Source: Gracilaria domingensis (Eukaryota > Rhodophyta > Florideophyceae > Gracilariales > Gracilariaceae). From it: a stretch of 64,000 nt of DNA. Below, piece after piece: positions 41,900-53,615 of the stretch (the stretch's first letter is position 1; every line of letters starts with the position of its first letter). The notes below the pieces were generated by a model. It worked only from the letters and a program-made list of their open reading frames with translations. It was not told the DNA's origin and did not search any database. A program made the position numbers and the translations under genes. The stretch lies in NCBI GenBank assembly GCA_022539475.1, contig VCMS01000037.1:464364-528363 (forward strand), given 5' to 3'.

Positions 41900-42500
41900 A
41901 GCACAACGGAGGGCCAGAACGCCGGAGCGCCTGAACTTGGTTCTACACTGTCGTGTTATTTGTCTTTGATGCGTGCAGCGTGCCGGCAATACACAGCGCC
42001 GCGCCAAAGCGCGTCACGCCGCCCGCCCGGCATATTGTTAATGCGCGCAGCGCGCGGAGCGCCTGATGCCGGCCGGGCGGCCGCCCTAGAGACACAGAGG
42101 CGCGTCGAAGCGCTTGAACGCGTCCGGCTGGCAGTGCGCCGCGGCGCGGCGGAGCGCCCGACGTGAGAAGCAAAACGGCCCGCCGAAGCGCCTGCGGCCA
42201 GCCCTGCGGCCGGCGCATAGACATGTGCGCCGCGGTGTGGCGAGGCACATGACGGGAGAGACAAAGTGACACACCGGAGCACCTGACGCTGGCCGAGTGG
42301 GCGCCGTCTGGCTGGCGGGTAAGTTACGGGCGCAGCGCACCGCGGCGCGCCTGGCGGGTAAGTCATCGGCGCAGCGCGCCGCGGCGTGCCGGAGCGCCTG
42401 ACGCTGTCTGGGTGGCGTGTAGATTTGTGGTGGGTAGATCGCGCCTTCGGCTTTATCTACCCACCGCAAATCTGCCAGAGCGCCGCTGCATCCGGCGTCG
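41900..42500. repeat. degenerate GC satellite (CGGAGCGCCTGACG motif)
   Basis: The motif CGGAGCGCCTGACG and variants recur about eight times (near 41925, 42056, 42107, 42149, 42183, 42264, 42390, 42476), with GCGCCGCGGCGCGCC between them and GGCGGGTAAGT twice (about 42315 and 42353). Spacing is irregular, from about 35 to 130 bp. Confidence 0.5.
42421..42473. repeat. 53-nt hairpin
   Basis: A 19-bp stem with one G-T style mismatch, AGATTTGTGGTGGGTAGAT against ATCTACCCACCGCAAATCT, and a 15-nt loop (CGCGCCTTCGGCTTT). It sits at the end of the GC satellite. Confidence 0.75.
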
Positions 42501-42549
42501 GCCAGTGCGGTGTACAGGTCATACGTGTGCTGCGGTGATCCAAACTAAC

Positions 42550-43430
42550 AAATTTTGGGTGTCTGTCTGTTTGGGTGTAGGGTCCTAATAGCCCTTTTTA
42601 AACAAGGAAAAATCAGTCTCTTTTTGAAATAAGACACGGTTTGCGGCAACTCGCTGTTTAATTAGGATACGGCAAATCGTTAAAATTTGGGCTTCTTTCA
42701 CACCAAGGAAGGAAACAACAGTGCGCGTCACAGCCGACGGCTTAAAGGCTTAGCTTATACGAAGCACTACTACATTTCGCACAGGCACCGCATTAGTGGT
42801 GAATTAAAGGCGTATAGCTTGCGCATCTAAATCTTTTCGGCTAGTAACCATCTTCTGCGTGGCCATCAGAGCAGCATGTCAGCAACCGAGAGCAGCATAA
42901 CTGCAAACCTCTCACGACGGTCGTACTACTTTCGGCTGCTAACAACCAGCTAAGGGTCACAATTTGTGAATTAGTTCACAGTTTTTGCATCGCAGCCAAA
43001 GTCATATGCGAGACGCTTTGCGCCTTCTCTGTTTGTTGCAATCAGCCGTTTAACAGCAGTCATTGCCATGCACTCGGCAAAGTGCATTGCGCATAGCGGG
43101 CTTGCTTTGAACACATAAGAGAGCTACTCGACGCTATTCAAGTGCATGAACAAGAAAGAATTGTGCGTACCGTGCACATAGTGTTTTCTTCGTAGCACAA
43201 AACACTCGATTTTGTATGAAAGATGGGCTTTCATACAGAATTTACACACAAGAAAACATGCAGTGTCTTTCCTTCTTGGCCGCGCGTGTCCACGTTATAA
43301 GGTTGGACCTTATTTCAAAATGTACAAACACTCTGGAAACAACGGTTTAGCTCTAAGGCGAAAACTCCTCATTTAAAAAGGGCTAATGACACCCACACCG
43401 GGAATTTTCGGACTCACCCAGTATAGTGCT
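42550..43430. mobile_element. non-autonomous inverted-repeat element (MITE)
   Basis: About 0.85 kb with terminal inverted repeats. GGTGTAGGGTCCTAATAGCC-CTTTTTAAA on the left (about 42574) matches the complement of the right end, GGTGTGGGTGTCATTAGCC-CTTTTTAAA (about 43400). A second shared block, TTTTGAAATAAG, lies near 42622 on the left and inverted near 43312 on the right. There is no coding frame inside. The parent family is unknown. Confidence 0.6.
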
Positions 43431-43449
43431 ACCGCAATCGGCTTGGCAC

Positions 43450-45036
43450 AACTTTTCCGGCCAAATTCAAAATCTGTCAGCATAAGGCTGCAACACTCCT
43501 GAGCCACCGCCATCATGCAGAGAATGTTATGAAACAGTTCAATATCAGCAGAAGGACGGTTACCAATATTCGTCCTAATGCAGACAGTTTACGCCGTGCA
43601 GCCTTATCCTTATCTGCACCACTTCTGTGCGTAACCCTTCGTCCCTCTGTCTACAGTAACGTAGAGGAAAAAATGATTTCGTTTGTGTGTTTCGCTCGTG
43701 CCGGCAAACTACCAATTGCAGCGTGCGTTCTACAGCAAAAAGCACTACTCATCCGCGACCAAATTTCTGGAACTGCTTCGAAAGAAGAGGACAAAACGCG
43801 CCTTTCACGATTTCGTGCATCGAAAGGATGGGCTTCCAAACTTGTACAGCGACATGCATTGAGATCCGCATCTCTTTCTAGCGAGGCAGGAAGCGTGGAT
43901 CCAGCTCATGTTGCCCAAGACATGTCAGAAATTCGCGAAAAGCTCAAAGAATATGACCTTGATTGCATTTTCAATGTCGATGGAACAGGTCTTTTCGTCC
44001 GCCTGCTGCCAAAACATACGTACATCACGGAGAGCAAGGATCGTAAATCCGTGCGAGGGACAAAAGCGATGAAGGCGAAGGACCGAGTCACGGCCTACGT
44101 TTGTACAAACGCTACGGGTTCCTTTAAATTACATATGACTGTCATCAGAAAGTCGGCTAACCCGCGTTGCTTCCGCCTTCGAGCACCGCCAGTACCATAT
44201 CTGGGCCAGAAGAACGCTTGGTCCGACACTGTTATCTTCCGGAAATGGTTTCTGAAAATATTTTTGCCAGCGGTGAGGAAGATTACTTTGTTTTCTTGAT
44301 GGACAACTGCAATCCTCATGGAACAGATATATCCGATTGCAGGGGTCAACTTGTGTTGATGGCACTGCCACCCAACTGCACTTCCCTCCATCAGCCTATG
44401 GATATGGTAATTATTGCCGCTTGCACCCGCGGCTACGGAAGCATTCTGTTGCGTGAAATGTTGGCTTATGTCGAAAGTAGACAGGCACTTAGGGAGGAGA
44501 ACAAGGGGTTAAAGGCAGGAATGAAGGGTATCAAGGAAGGATATGATGCACACATGGTAGATGTAGTCGAAATGGTTTATAAAAGCTTGGAGAATGTATC
44601 TAAGATGACCACTTCTAGGTGTTGGCGCAAGGCCAAAATACTACCAAATGTCTATGATGCTGATATCAATGCATTGGATGGGCGAATGCGGCAGGATCGG
44701 AAGGACAACAGCGTTTATGCGATTATTGAAATGTTGGGAAGGCTGTCACTGAGTGTAGCACATAAGGATCCTTTTTATGATCAACTTCATGAAGGCGTTG
44801 ATGCGCAAGATGTTGCGCGATGGTTGGAAATTGAGAATGATCATGAAATACAGGACGCTATTGTGAAGGATAAGTTGGAGAGGTTGTTTGACACAAACAA
44901 GAATGGCGTCACGGAAGGCGAGGTGGAGAGTGATTGTGACGGATATGATATTGAGGAAGCTGTAAGGCCGCAATTGCCATCTGAGACAGAGCTAAAGACT
45001 CTGTTTGCACCTCTTGAGCATATTTGCTCAAATTGA
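43450..45036 (+). pseudogene. pogo/CENP-B-like (DDE_1) transposase, one frameshift
   Basis: Nearly complete. The N-terminal helix-turn-helix is VMKQFNISRRTVTNIRPNAD. The CENP-B-type part contains EEKMISFVCFARAGKLPIAA and SRFRASKGWASKLVQRHALR. The nuclease core is DCIFNVDGTGLFVRLLPKHT (DETG has become DGTG, so the first Asp remains but its neighbour is changed), VFLMDNCNPHGTD (second Asp) and MALPPNCTSLHQPMDMVIIA (QPLDxGxI block). One frame change near 44280 separates the first 257 codons from the remainder. The acidic C-terminal tail ends at 45036. The second frame is long and clean, so decay is recent. It is a different lineage from the pogo relic at 28.5-30.6 kb. Confidence 0.8.
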
Positions 45037-45425
45037 ACTGACTTGGACGCCTGCCACTTTACAAGGAGGGCAAAGAGTTCTCTGTTGACTGCTAAACGCA
45101 GCGAAGGGAGGGGGCCACTGCGTCAGCTACTAATATCAGAGATGTTCAAGGATTAACCCTTTTGAAACGAAATGGAATTATGTCTACCGAGATAGACATA
45201 ACCAGCAGCCAGTAACCGCACTGTGTACGGTACTAATCAGTGGTTATGAGTGGCTCCAGTATTTGATTGAAAACTCCGCTTCGTGAGCGCATATTGCAGT
45301 GCCCAGCTGATATGCATTTTGGCAACCTGCGGTGCACAATGCTATGACTTCCGTTTGCTCAGCTCGCCCTTACTTCACCAACACGTCCGCGGTCTCCTAC
45401 GCAACCAGCCAACCTCTCACCCGTT

Positions 45426-45809
45426 ATGGAAACCTCGCAACGCACTCAGTGCGAAGGAAATGGACAGGAGCAAACCATGGCCCCCAATATACCCGACTGC
45501 TCCACCATTCCGGCCATTACGCCTCACAATGAGGACGTCACCTGCGCCAAATGTGGAGGGACCCCCTGCTACTGGATGTCGCTCGGGTCCTACGTAGTAG
45601 ATCAAACCGAGTCCGAATATACTTCTCGTACGCTTTAACCCACGAAAAACAATGACATACGAAAATATGCGTACAGGACGTACATATTAGAAAGATATGG
45701 CGTGTTGGGAAAAGGAAATCGCATTCAACTACCTCATTGTGTTCTGGAAGGTATTCGAAACGTATGGCCGGATGAGAAGAGTTCGTACATGGGGTTCAAA
45801 GAAAAATAA
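45426..45809 (+). pseudogene. piggyBac-associated small Cys-rich protein (copy 2)
   Basis: About 127 codons with one in-frame TAA at 45636. The N-terminal part has CAKCGGTPCYWMSLGSYVVD (CxxCxxxPCxW). The C-terminal domain reads NNDIRKYAYRTYILERYGVL, GKGNRIQLPHCVLEGIRNVW, PDEKSSYMGFKEK. The second half matches the small gene of copy 1 closely, position by position. The stop at 45807-45809 is 2 bp from the stop of the convergent transposase (45812-45814), as in copy 1. A zinc-binding, DNA- or transposase-binding cofactor would be a reasonable guess; no function is known to me. Confidence 0.68.
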
Positions 45810-46335
45810 GTTTATTGCTTGTGAATGACTCTTGCAATTTGGAGTGATGCTGTGACAGTATTGCGTCTGTTCCGTCGTAGTTTAGAAGATGGATTTCTTG
45901 TTGCTGTAACAATTTCATGATAAAGATTAGGTCTTTTGAATCTAAGTTTGTCCTTGTGGTGGAACAGTGCAAAGCAGTTCACATGAAAACCCCTCCCGGA
46001 ACTACTGCACAAATACATCGTGTACCCTCCACGACCTTTGCTTGACGCCAGATTACACAGCATGCAATGAACGCTTTTCCGTCCAATGTTCTCTAACAGA
46101 ATATGTTCTGAAGTTGCTGATAAGGAACGAGAAGCTGTACGGCTATTTGCAGCGGTTAATGGCGATATTGCCGTAAGGGTCGCTCGTTACTGCTTGCATT
46201 CAACATGGTCAGAGACATGTTGGTGAATCACATGTTGTTTTAGCGGTCCCACGTCGATAAAAGCCTCACCCGCAGCTTCCATGGCCTTCATCAAGGTGTG
46301 AGCATTCAAAACAGAAGGGTCCAGAATAAACGTGA

Positions 46336-46527
46336 TGTTGGGTATTGCAGATCATTGCAAGGTCTTTTATGCCCGTACAGATAATTAGAGCGAACGGTCG
46401 CGGACTACGCAGACCGTTGCTGATAACTACCTACCAGTAAAGGCATGGCCTGCTCTCTTCGAAGAGCCAGAGCCACTGTGCTCATCACCTGTGTTCCCTG
46501 TTGAACTCATTTCTTTAGTGCTCAACA
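46336..46527 (+). repeat. left LTR
   Basis: 192 bp, starting TGTTGGGTATT and ending GTGCTCAACA (TG...CA, with TGTTG/CAACA inverted ends). Preceded by GTGA, which recurs after the right LTR. Confidence 0.9.
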
Positions 46528-49500
46528 ATTTAAATTGTGTTTGCGCAACAGCTCTATTGGAACGTGAGAAGATAGGGGAGGACACAGCAGCAAGTGCCAC
46601 CAAGACGGTTAGGCAAACAATTGTCTCTAAACTTGAGGCGCCTCGCCTTCAAGGTGTGACAGTTAGGAATTTTGCCAGCTTTCAAAAGAAACGGGAGCTG
46701 TATGAAAAGCAAGTCGAGGAAAAGAACCGCGAGCCTGGAGTGGATATTACGCCAACGTCTTATAAGGCTTCAATTGACAACTCGTTGCTGAGAATCTTTC
46801 TTACAGCGGAGTGGATCAAGGCCAAAGACATTGCCGACATCACTGAAGAGCAAATTCAGCATTGTGTCCACACAGGAGCGAGTTTCAATCCCGACGGTAA
46901 TGACCCAACGGGTATCGAGTACATCATACGAAATGTCAAAATGGACATGAACCTCAAGGATGCTGAAGACCGCGTATGGAATCTGCATCATCGATACATT
47001 ACTGCGTTGGAGTCAGAAGGAATGCAGGACCTCCCTTCGGAAAAACCCCATATCTCCATCCAGCACATTCTTAAGCGCATTAAACCTTCTCGGCTCAGAA
47101 ACCGTATGAAGAACATTGTGCGCTGGCGCAAGGATGAGGGCTTTGAAAAGAAAGACTTCGGGGTCTTCATGCGTGAGCTTGCTGTCCAAGCTAAAAAGCT
47201 TGATGTCGAAATGGAACGAGAGGCTCATACTAAGTCTGAAGATGACGCCGAGTCGAGCTCATCTGCCTCGAGCGCGCTTAATCGACGACGTAGACGTGAT
47301 CATTCGGACAAAAAGATTACGAAGCAAAGCCGAAATAAGCGCAGTCGCGATACAGCGAGCGCTAAAGGCAGCACTGATGGACAAGGCCAAGGAACTGCCA
47401 AGAAGCAGAAGAGAGAGCTACCTTCATGTCTTAATCCGGAGTGTGATGGATTCCATTGGATCGCAGACTGCCCGAATTCGACGGAGGAAGAGAAAGATAA
47501 ACTCCGCCGAGAATACCGAGCGCAGAAGAAGAAGCGAAGCAAGGACAAGAAGAGTGACGCCTCTTACAAAAAGGGACGAGTCCACCGTATTGCAGCGGAC
47601 AAGATAGACTCTCACTCATCCTTGTTCAGCTCGCTGTTCTGTAATGGCGCAGTGGAAACGGTAGTCCTGGCCGACCAGGGATCGGATATAAACCTTATCC
47701 CTGAGTCAATATTCCAGTCTATCAAGTCTGCCGATCAAGGTCTTAAAATTCAAACCCTTGAGCCTCCTCACGTGTATAGTAGCATGGCCACGGACACCAA
47801 GCAGGCGGACATCGAATGCACTCACAAGACCACACTTGATGTATATTTGCGTATCCGACATGGCTCGAAGCTCCTCTTGAGATCGCTTGAGTGGAACATA
47901 GGCAAGGCGAACCTGGATTACGTAATCATCGGTCGTACTGTGCTCCAGTCTATCGGTTGCGATAATAAGGCCATCTTAGCTGCCGCTTGTGACAAACACG
48001 ATGGTGTCATGAACATCCCAGATGCGTTAGAAGCCGACACTGCCAAGCGCAGAGCAGAGCCCGCTAATACGATCGCAACGGTCATGGGCTCCGGAGTGTA
48101 CCACAGCTCAGCCACGGAAGGAGATGATGGCCTGGAGGACGCCAAGATTTATATAGATCTAGGTGACGATGAGCCGGAGGTCTTGGATGCAGCACTGGAG
48201 AAGTTGGTTAACGAAGCAAAGAGCAACGGCATGATCAAAAATGGGACCGAGAGGCTCGCCGCACTACTCGATGAGTTTAAACCGGTTTTCGAATGAGGTT
48301 GGGGAAATCCGACCCAGCCCTCGTACCGCCTATGAGGATCAAATTGGATCCTGAGAAGCGGCCGGTGAAGGTTAAAGCGCGGCGTTACCCGGCGCCGCAA
48401 CGAGCCTTCCTCAAAGCTTACACGGCAAAACTAGTAGACTTGGGCATATTTGTACCAAATCCACACGCCGATTGGCAGGCAGCGCCATTGCTAGTCCCAA
48501 AGATTGGTTCCAAGGCGACGTTCCGCTGCGCAATTGACCTTCGACCGGTCAACGCAGCGACAATCAAACAGTCGTGGCGAATGCCCCACTTGTATTCGGA
48601 GGTTCTGGACTTCGCGGGAAGCAAATGCTTCGCCTTAATAGACTTTGTACATGGGTATTCGCAGTTGCCTTTACACCCCGAGTCATATACTGCATGCGGT
48701 GTTGTCTGTCCCGACAGCACCTATTCCTCAACCCGTGTAATCCCCGGCCTGACAAATGCCGCAGCGCACTTCCAATCATCAGTGAAGCCGCTGTTTAAAG
48801 AACTAAGGGCCCACCTCAAGGCTTGGATCGACGATTTCAACCTACACGCGAAAGATGAGGAGTCTCTCTTACGAGTACTACATCGGTTCTTTGAAATATG
48901 CAAGGAACACAGACTGTTGATCTCGGCAAAGAAGAGCCATCTTTTTGCGAAAGAAATTAAATGGTGTGGCAGGCTCGTTAATGGGGAAGGATACACTATG
49001 GATCCAGCTAACGTAGAAGCCTTGCGAGATATGCACGCTCCGGAAACGGCTGACGAGCTCTGCCAGTTTATCCACTGCTGCCGATGGATGGCGACCGCCA
49101 TCCCAGACTTCGACAGAAGGGTAGCTCCCTTGAACTCGGTACTGGAACGAGCGTACGAAAAGGCAGGGAAGCGGAAAAAGAAAGCTATCAAGGGCATGCC
49201 ACTGCGCCAGCTGTCTTGGGGCCCAGAGGAAACACAAGCGTTTGAAGTTCTGCAAGACAGCCAACGAAATGCCGTGTACCTCTCATACCCGCGGAAGGGT
49301 AACGTTATCTGTGTGTTTACGGATGCATCGAACAACCATTGGTCAGGGGTGGTGACTCAAGCACACCCTGATACACTAAAGAAACCGTTCACGGAACAGG
49401 AGCATGAACCGCTCGCATTTGTGGGAGGTTCGTTTAAAGACGCGCAGACCAACTGGAGCACATACGAACAGGAGGGAAATGCTATTGTGAAGACCTTCGA

Positions 49501-51359
49501 TAAGCTCGACTACCTATTCCTCGACGAGCACCCCGTGCACGTCTTTACGGATCATCGGAATTTACTGTTTGTGTTCGCGCCAGCTGCGCTACAGCCCACA
49601 TTAGGACAGCATGTGGTAGCCAAAGTACAGCGCTGGGTTGTGTTTCTCTCCCGCTTCAAGTATGTTATTGAGCATATACCAGGGATAGAGAACATCTTCC
49701 CGGACATATTGACAAGATGGACTAAGGGCTACCGCGTTCATGCCCTGTCAACGCAGAAGATCTGCAGCCTCGTACACACCGCTGCGCAAATACCACCACC
49801 GAGCAACAAGATCGAGTGGCCTGGAATTGAAGAATTCCAACGAGCACAAGCAAACTGCAGACGCCCCGCACATCTTCGCGAGGGCGCTGACGGCTTGTTA
49901 CACGACGGTGTTCAAATTTGGATTCCATCGGACGCCACAGAGTTGAAGCTGAAGGTTCTAATTCTATCGCATGCTGGAGCCATCGGCCATAGAGGCTGTC
50001 ATGCTACGGAGAGTATCGTGCGTGAGAACTTCACGTGGAACGGAATGGCCGCCGACATTAAAAGCTTTGTCGACGGATGCTTGCAGTGTTTAGCAACAAG
50101 AGCGGGTGACTGCATGCCTTGTCCGTTGGGAACGGCACTACATGGGGAAAAACCCAACGAGGTTGTTCACTTTGATTTCTTGTTTATGGGGGAGAGCGTC
50201 GGATTGGAACAATAAATTCTAATCCTGAGAGATGACTTGAGCTCTTTTACATGGCTGTGGTCATTTGCGAGCGCTAAAAGCGAAGCCGCAGCGGAAGCAA
50301 TTGCGACCTGGATCGCCACGTTCGGTACTATGGACTGGATGGTATCGGATCAAGGGACGCATTTCAAGAATTCTTTAATGACGGCTATTGCCGAAGAACT
50401 GAAAGTGAAACATTGCTTCACTACGGCGTATTCTCCTTGGGCTAACGGGTCTGTCGAACGGGTATGCCGAGAAGTACTGAGAGCGTGTAGAGCTGTGCTC
50501 CACGAGTCTCGGCTGTCAACGAAGGACTGGCCCGCAGTAACCGAGTGCGTCCAGAGCATCTTGAATCAGGCGCCGTTAAAGCGCCTAGGGCCCAGGAAAG
50601 GAGAGTCAAGGATATACCGCTCGCCAGTAGAGGTATTTACTGGACACAAACCATCTAGACCGTTGCTGAAAGCGTTACCTCTAGACAAATATATCTCTGT
50701 TCCTATGATGACAGAAGTAAGAGCGCGCCAGCTGGTCGATATTGATCGCACACAGGACGCCTTGAATGAGATGCATCGTGACGTTCACGAGAAAGTAACG
50801 GCACGAAGGAAAAGGGCAATCGAGCTACACAACGCTCGAACTAATGTGGTGTCGACGAACTTCTAAGTTGGAGACTTTGTTCTAGTTCGGAAGGCACAAA
50901 AGTATGGTCACAAGCTTGAATTTAAGTGGCGGGGACCACGTCAAGTCGTCGGAACTAAGTCAGACTGGGTATACGAAGTGAAGGATTTAATCAAAGGAAA
51001 GAAAGAAATCGTGCACGCACGTAGATTGACTTTCTATCGAGCCGCGCTGGATAATCAGATCGTAGACCCCCAGCTTTTAGAATATGTGGAACACTCGGAG
51101 ACTACGTACCAGAGCGCGAAATGTCTAGAAGGAATAAGAAAGAAAGGAGATGACATCCAGATCTTAGTTGAATGGCTCGGTCTCCCTGACAAAGTGGATC
51201 AAACATGGGAGTCGCTCGCTACCGTAGCGGAAGACTTGCCAGGGTTCCTCGAAGATTTCCTGTGCACAACAGGGGACCGTAAGCTGAAACTTGAGGCTAA
51301 GAAGATCTGCAACTTTTCTATATGAAGTTACTCCAAGCTTCGCTAACTTCATGGGGCCG

Positions 51360-51551
51360 TGTTGGGTATTGCAGATCATTGAAAGGTCTTTTATGCCCGT
51401 ACAGATAATTAGAGCGAACGGTCGCGGACTACGCAGACCGTTGCTGATAACTACCTACCAGTAAAGGCATGGCCTGCTCTCTTCGAAGAGCGAGAGCCAT
51501 TGTGCCCATCACCTGTGTTCTCTGTTGAACTCATTCCTTAAGTGCTCAACA
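51360..51551 (+). repeat. right LTR
   Basis: 192 bp, about 96 percent identical to the left LTR by my count. Preceded by a short purine-rich stretch (ATGGGGCCG) and followed by the GTGA target duplication. Confidence 0.9.
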
Positions 51552-53615
51552 GTGATCAAACTCATTGTGACTCTCTTTTCCTTTCGAACAGTGGCAGAGG
51601 TAGAACGAAACTGATCAAAACGATCTACCCAATTAATGAAGAGATTGTAGGCCAATATTATTGCGGGCACTTGTAGTACTGATCGATTCAAAGATTCCGT
51701 ACCTATCCATCTTTCCAGTGGTGCTAAACAGTGAACACAGAACACGGCATGAGTATCTGGCTTGTGAATACGAGCTGTCGGCGTACCTCTCAAATCGTTT
51801 GTATAGAAAGAAACAACTGATCGATCTTTGAAGACGACAAACCCTGTGTTCTCAGGAATCACTACTTCAGAACTTATACCTGCCTTTTTATGGTACACCT
51901 GAGGAAGCCGCCAGTCTCCTCGTTCTGAATTCTTCACGTCCTTGATCGCCTCTTTCAGAGACGGCCTATTCAAACCGTCCAAGTCATTGAATCTGACAGT
52001 CCCAAGAATTTTACATTCACCGTCGGAGAGGCGCTGCAGTTTTCGTTATAGAACATGGCGCGTATAGAAATTATCCATTACAATTGGGCGTCCATGTTCC
52101 CGAGTAGGGTGAAGCTTTATTTGATGTGCAAGTTGTGTACAGCATAGCGCCGAGAAAGAAGACCTTGAAACCAAGGACCTATCAATTACGCGGTCCACAA
52201 CTCTTCGTGAGTCATGAAACACAGCAGTATACCTTTGAAGCCGAGTTTGACCAGATTTATTGCCCGAGCCTTTATCCTGCAACGAGTGAAGGTACGCATG
52301 AGACCATCCCACTACATCGTAGAATCGTATACCAAACTTCACTGGTTTCGATTTCATGTAGGTCGTGGCCCTAGTACGTCCCTTGCAGCGGATTTTATTC
52401 TCATCGAAAGAACTAACTCCGACGAGCACTGTGAATGTAGCGCAATTTTGCATGAAGTGTACAAAAATCTGTCGGCAAGGCCAAAGTAAATTAAAAGCAA
52501 AGCATCATGCTCATACGCTGCGTGTAATCTAAGGGCTGCTCGAATACTCAAGAAATTATCTCGTCCCATAAACGTTTTGAAAAAAAGGTTCCCCAGCAAG
52601 TCTGATCCGCACGATTAGTTGCATAAACGGTTGCGTCTATGCAGAAATGTTGCAAGTTCCAAGCCCAGATAGGCCTGTAGCTTGACAATTCAAAGAGGCT
52701 TGCTTTGCTTTTATCTTCGTATTGGCTCATTACTGATCCAAAGTCTGAGACATTTCATAAACGAGGAGTTCAAGAACAAACCACACACTCCTAGTTCTCT
52801 CTTTTGTGCGTTGGCTCTTCAAGTGGTACACTCTTTTTGCTAAGTATAAGTCCATTTTTTTTGCCACTTTGTGCAATAAGCAACCTGGTGAATGAGCTTC
52901 GTTTTTTCTGCGGCTCTCAGAGCGCTTATTTTAAACTTCTTGGGGTTGTATTTGTGAGAGAACCAGTCTGCAGATGCGTCGGTGTTGCAACCAACGGAGT
53001 TGCGCTGAGCTTTACGAGGTTAAAGTGGTGAGGATTGTAAAGACATTGCCAGAAACGCAAGCACGCATGGTGGATGTTGTCGCTACAAAACTACCACGGC
53101 GAGATTGGGCTTTGATTTTGGCGGTTGCCTTTCATTCGGCAAGCTGTTGCTCAAAATCTGTTTCTGATCGTAAGGTATATTTAATAAAGACCCGGTCTTG
53201 GGTGAAAGCCCTAGAATTTGGGCGCTTCGCCCCATGGGCATGAAACGCAAACCATGGAACAAAGCCTCACAGATCTGTTCAAAGCAAAGATTTTGAATTT
53301 TGTGTTCTTATGCATGTGCATTTTCGAGGCCTTGGGAGTGTCTTTGTGCATACTGAACGTCGTTTTGCTTCTTGCTAATGCTATTGGAGCAGTATTTTGC
53401 TTTTATACGCTTTTGAATTGGATCGAGTGAGCATTTGACTGACCAAAGACCAATCAACGCCGACTGAGTTTATGTGTATGCAGCCTGCATAATGCAGGTA
53501 GACATAAACCTGATAAACACATGGCCGTACTTAGGCCAATGATATTTGTTGTTGCCCAATAGCTGGTTCAGCTTATGTCTGAATAGGCATAAGCGTTTCG
53601 TTTCGAAAGGGTTAA

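Larger units (their letters stand above)
46336..51551 (+). mobile_element. Ty3/gypsy LTR retrotransposon (chromovirus type), fossil
   Basis: A retrotransposon of about 5.2 kb bounded by two 192-bp LTRs. It holds, in order, a gag region with a zinc-knuckle-like motif, an aspartic protease, reverse transcriptase, RNase H, integrase (zinc-binding head and core), and a C-terminal chromodomain, the gene order of Ty3/gypsy chromoviruses. All parts are recognisable, but the coding region is broken in about two to three places, so it is a fossil. The LTRs differ at about 7 of 192 positions, implying a moderately young insertion. It sits inside the transposase gene of the piggyBac-like copy 2, flanked by a GTGA duplication, so it is younger than that element. 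Confidence 0.9.
45812..52790 (-). pseudogene. piggyBac-like transposase (copy 2), interrupted by the LTR element
   Basis: Transposase of copy 2 on the minus strand, in two parts either side of the retrotransposon (52790-51556 and 46335-45812). The core reads MGRDNFLSIRAALRLHA, VGVSSFDENKIRCKGRTRAT, TYMKSKPVKFGIRFYDVVGW (first Asp block), IVMDNFYTRHVL (second Asp) and YNLFINWVDRFDQFRSTSAT, in which the VDxxDQ aspartates are intact. The C-terminal piece beyond the insertion has SVLNAHTLMKAME, a Cys/His-rich stretch (VHCMLCNLASSKGRGGYTMY) like the terminal Cys-rich domain of piggyBac, and ends RRNRRNTVTASLQIARVIHK. Frame changes occur near 52.0 and 52.5 kb. It is better preserved than copy 1. 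Confidence 0.78.
45153..53615. mobile_element. piggyBac-like transposon, copy 2, with nested LTR element
   Basis: Left end TTAA-CCCTTTTGAAACGAAA at 45153; right end TTTCGTTTCGAAAGGG-TTAA ending at 53615. Both are flanked by intact TTAA, and each has a subterminal palindrome (TATGTCTA/TAGACATA left, CTTATGTC/GGCATAAG right). Without the 5.2-kb LTR retrotransposon inserted at 46336 the element would be about 3.2 kb. Gene order is the same as in copy 1: a small gene and the transposase converge, here mirrored. Confidence 0.8.

Noticed and set aside
41000-42470. Overlapping frames of 100-160 codons on both strands
   Set aside because: They follow the GC satellite and have mirrored Arg/Ala/Pro composition without any domain.
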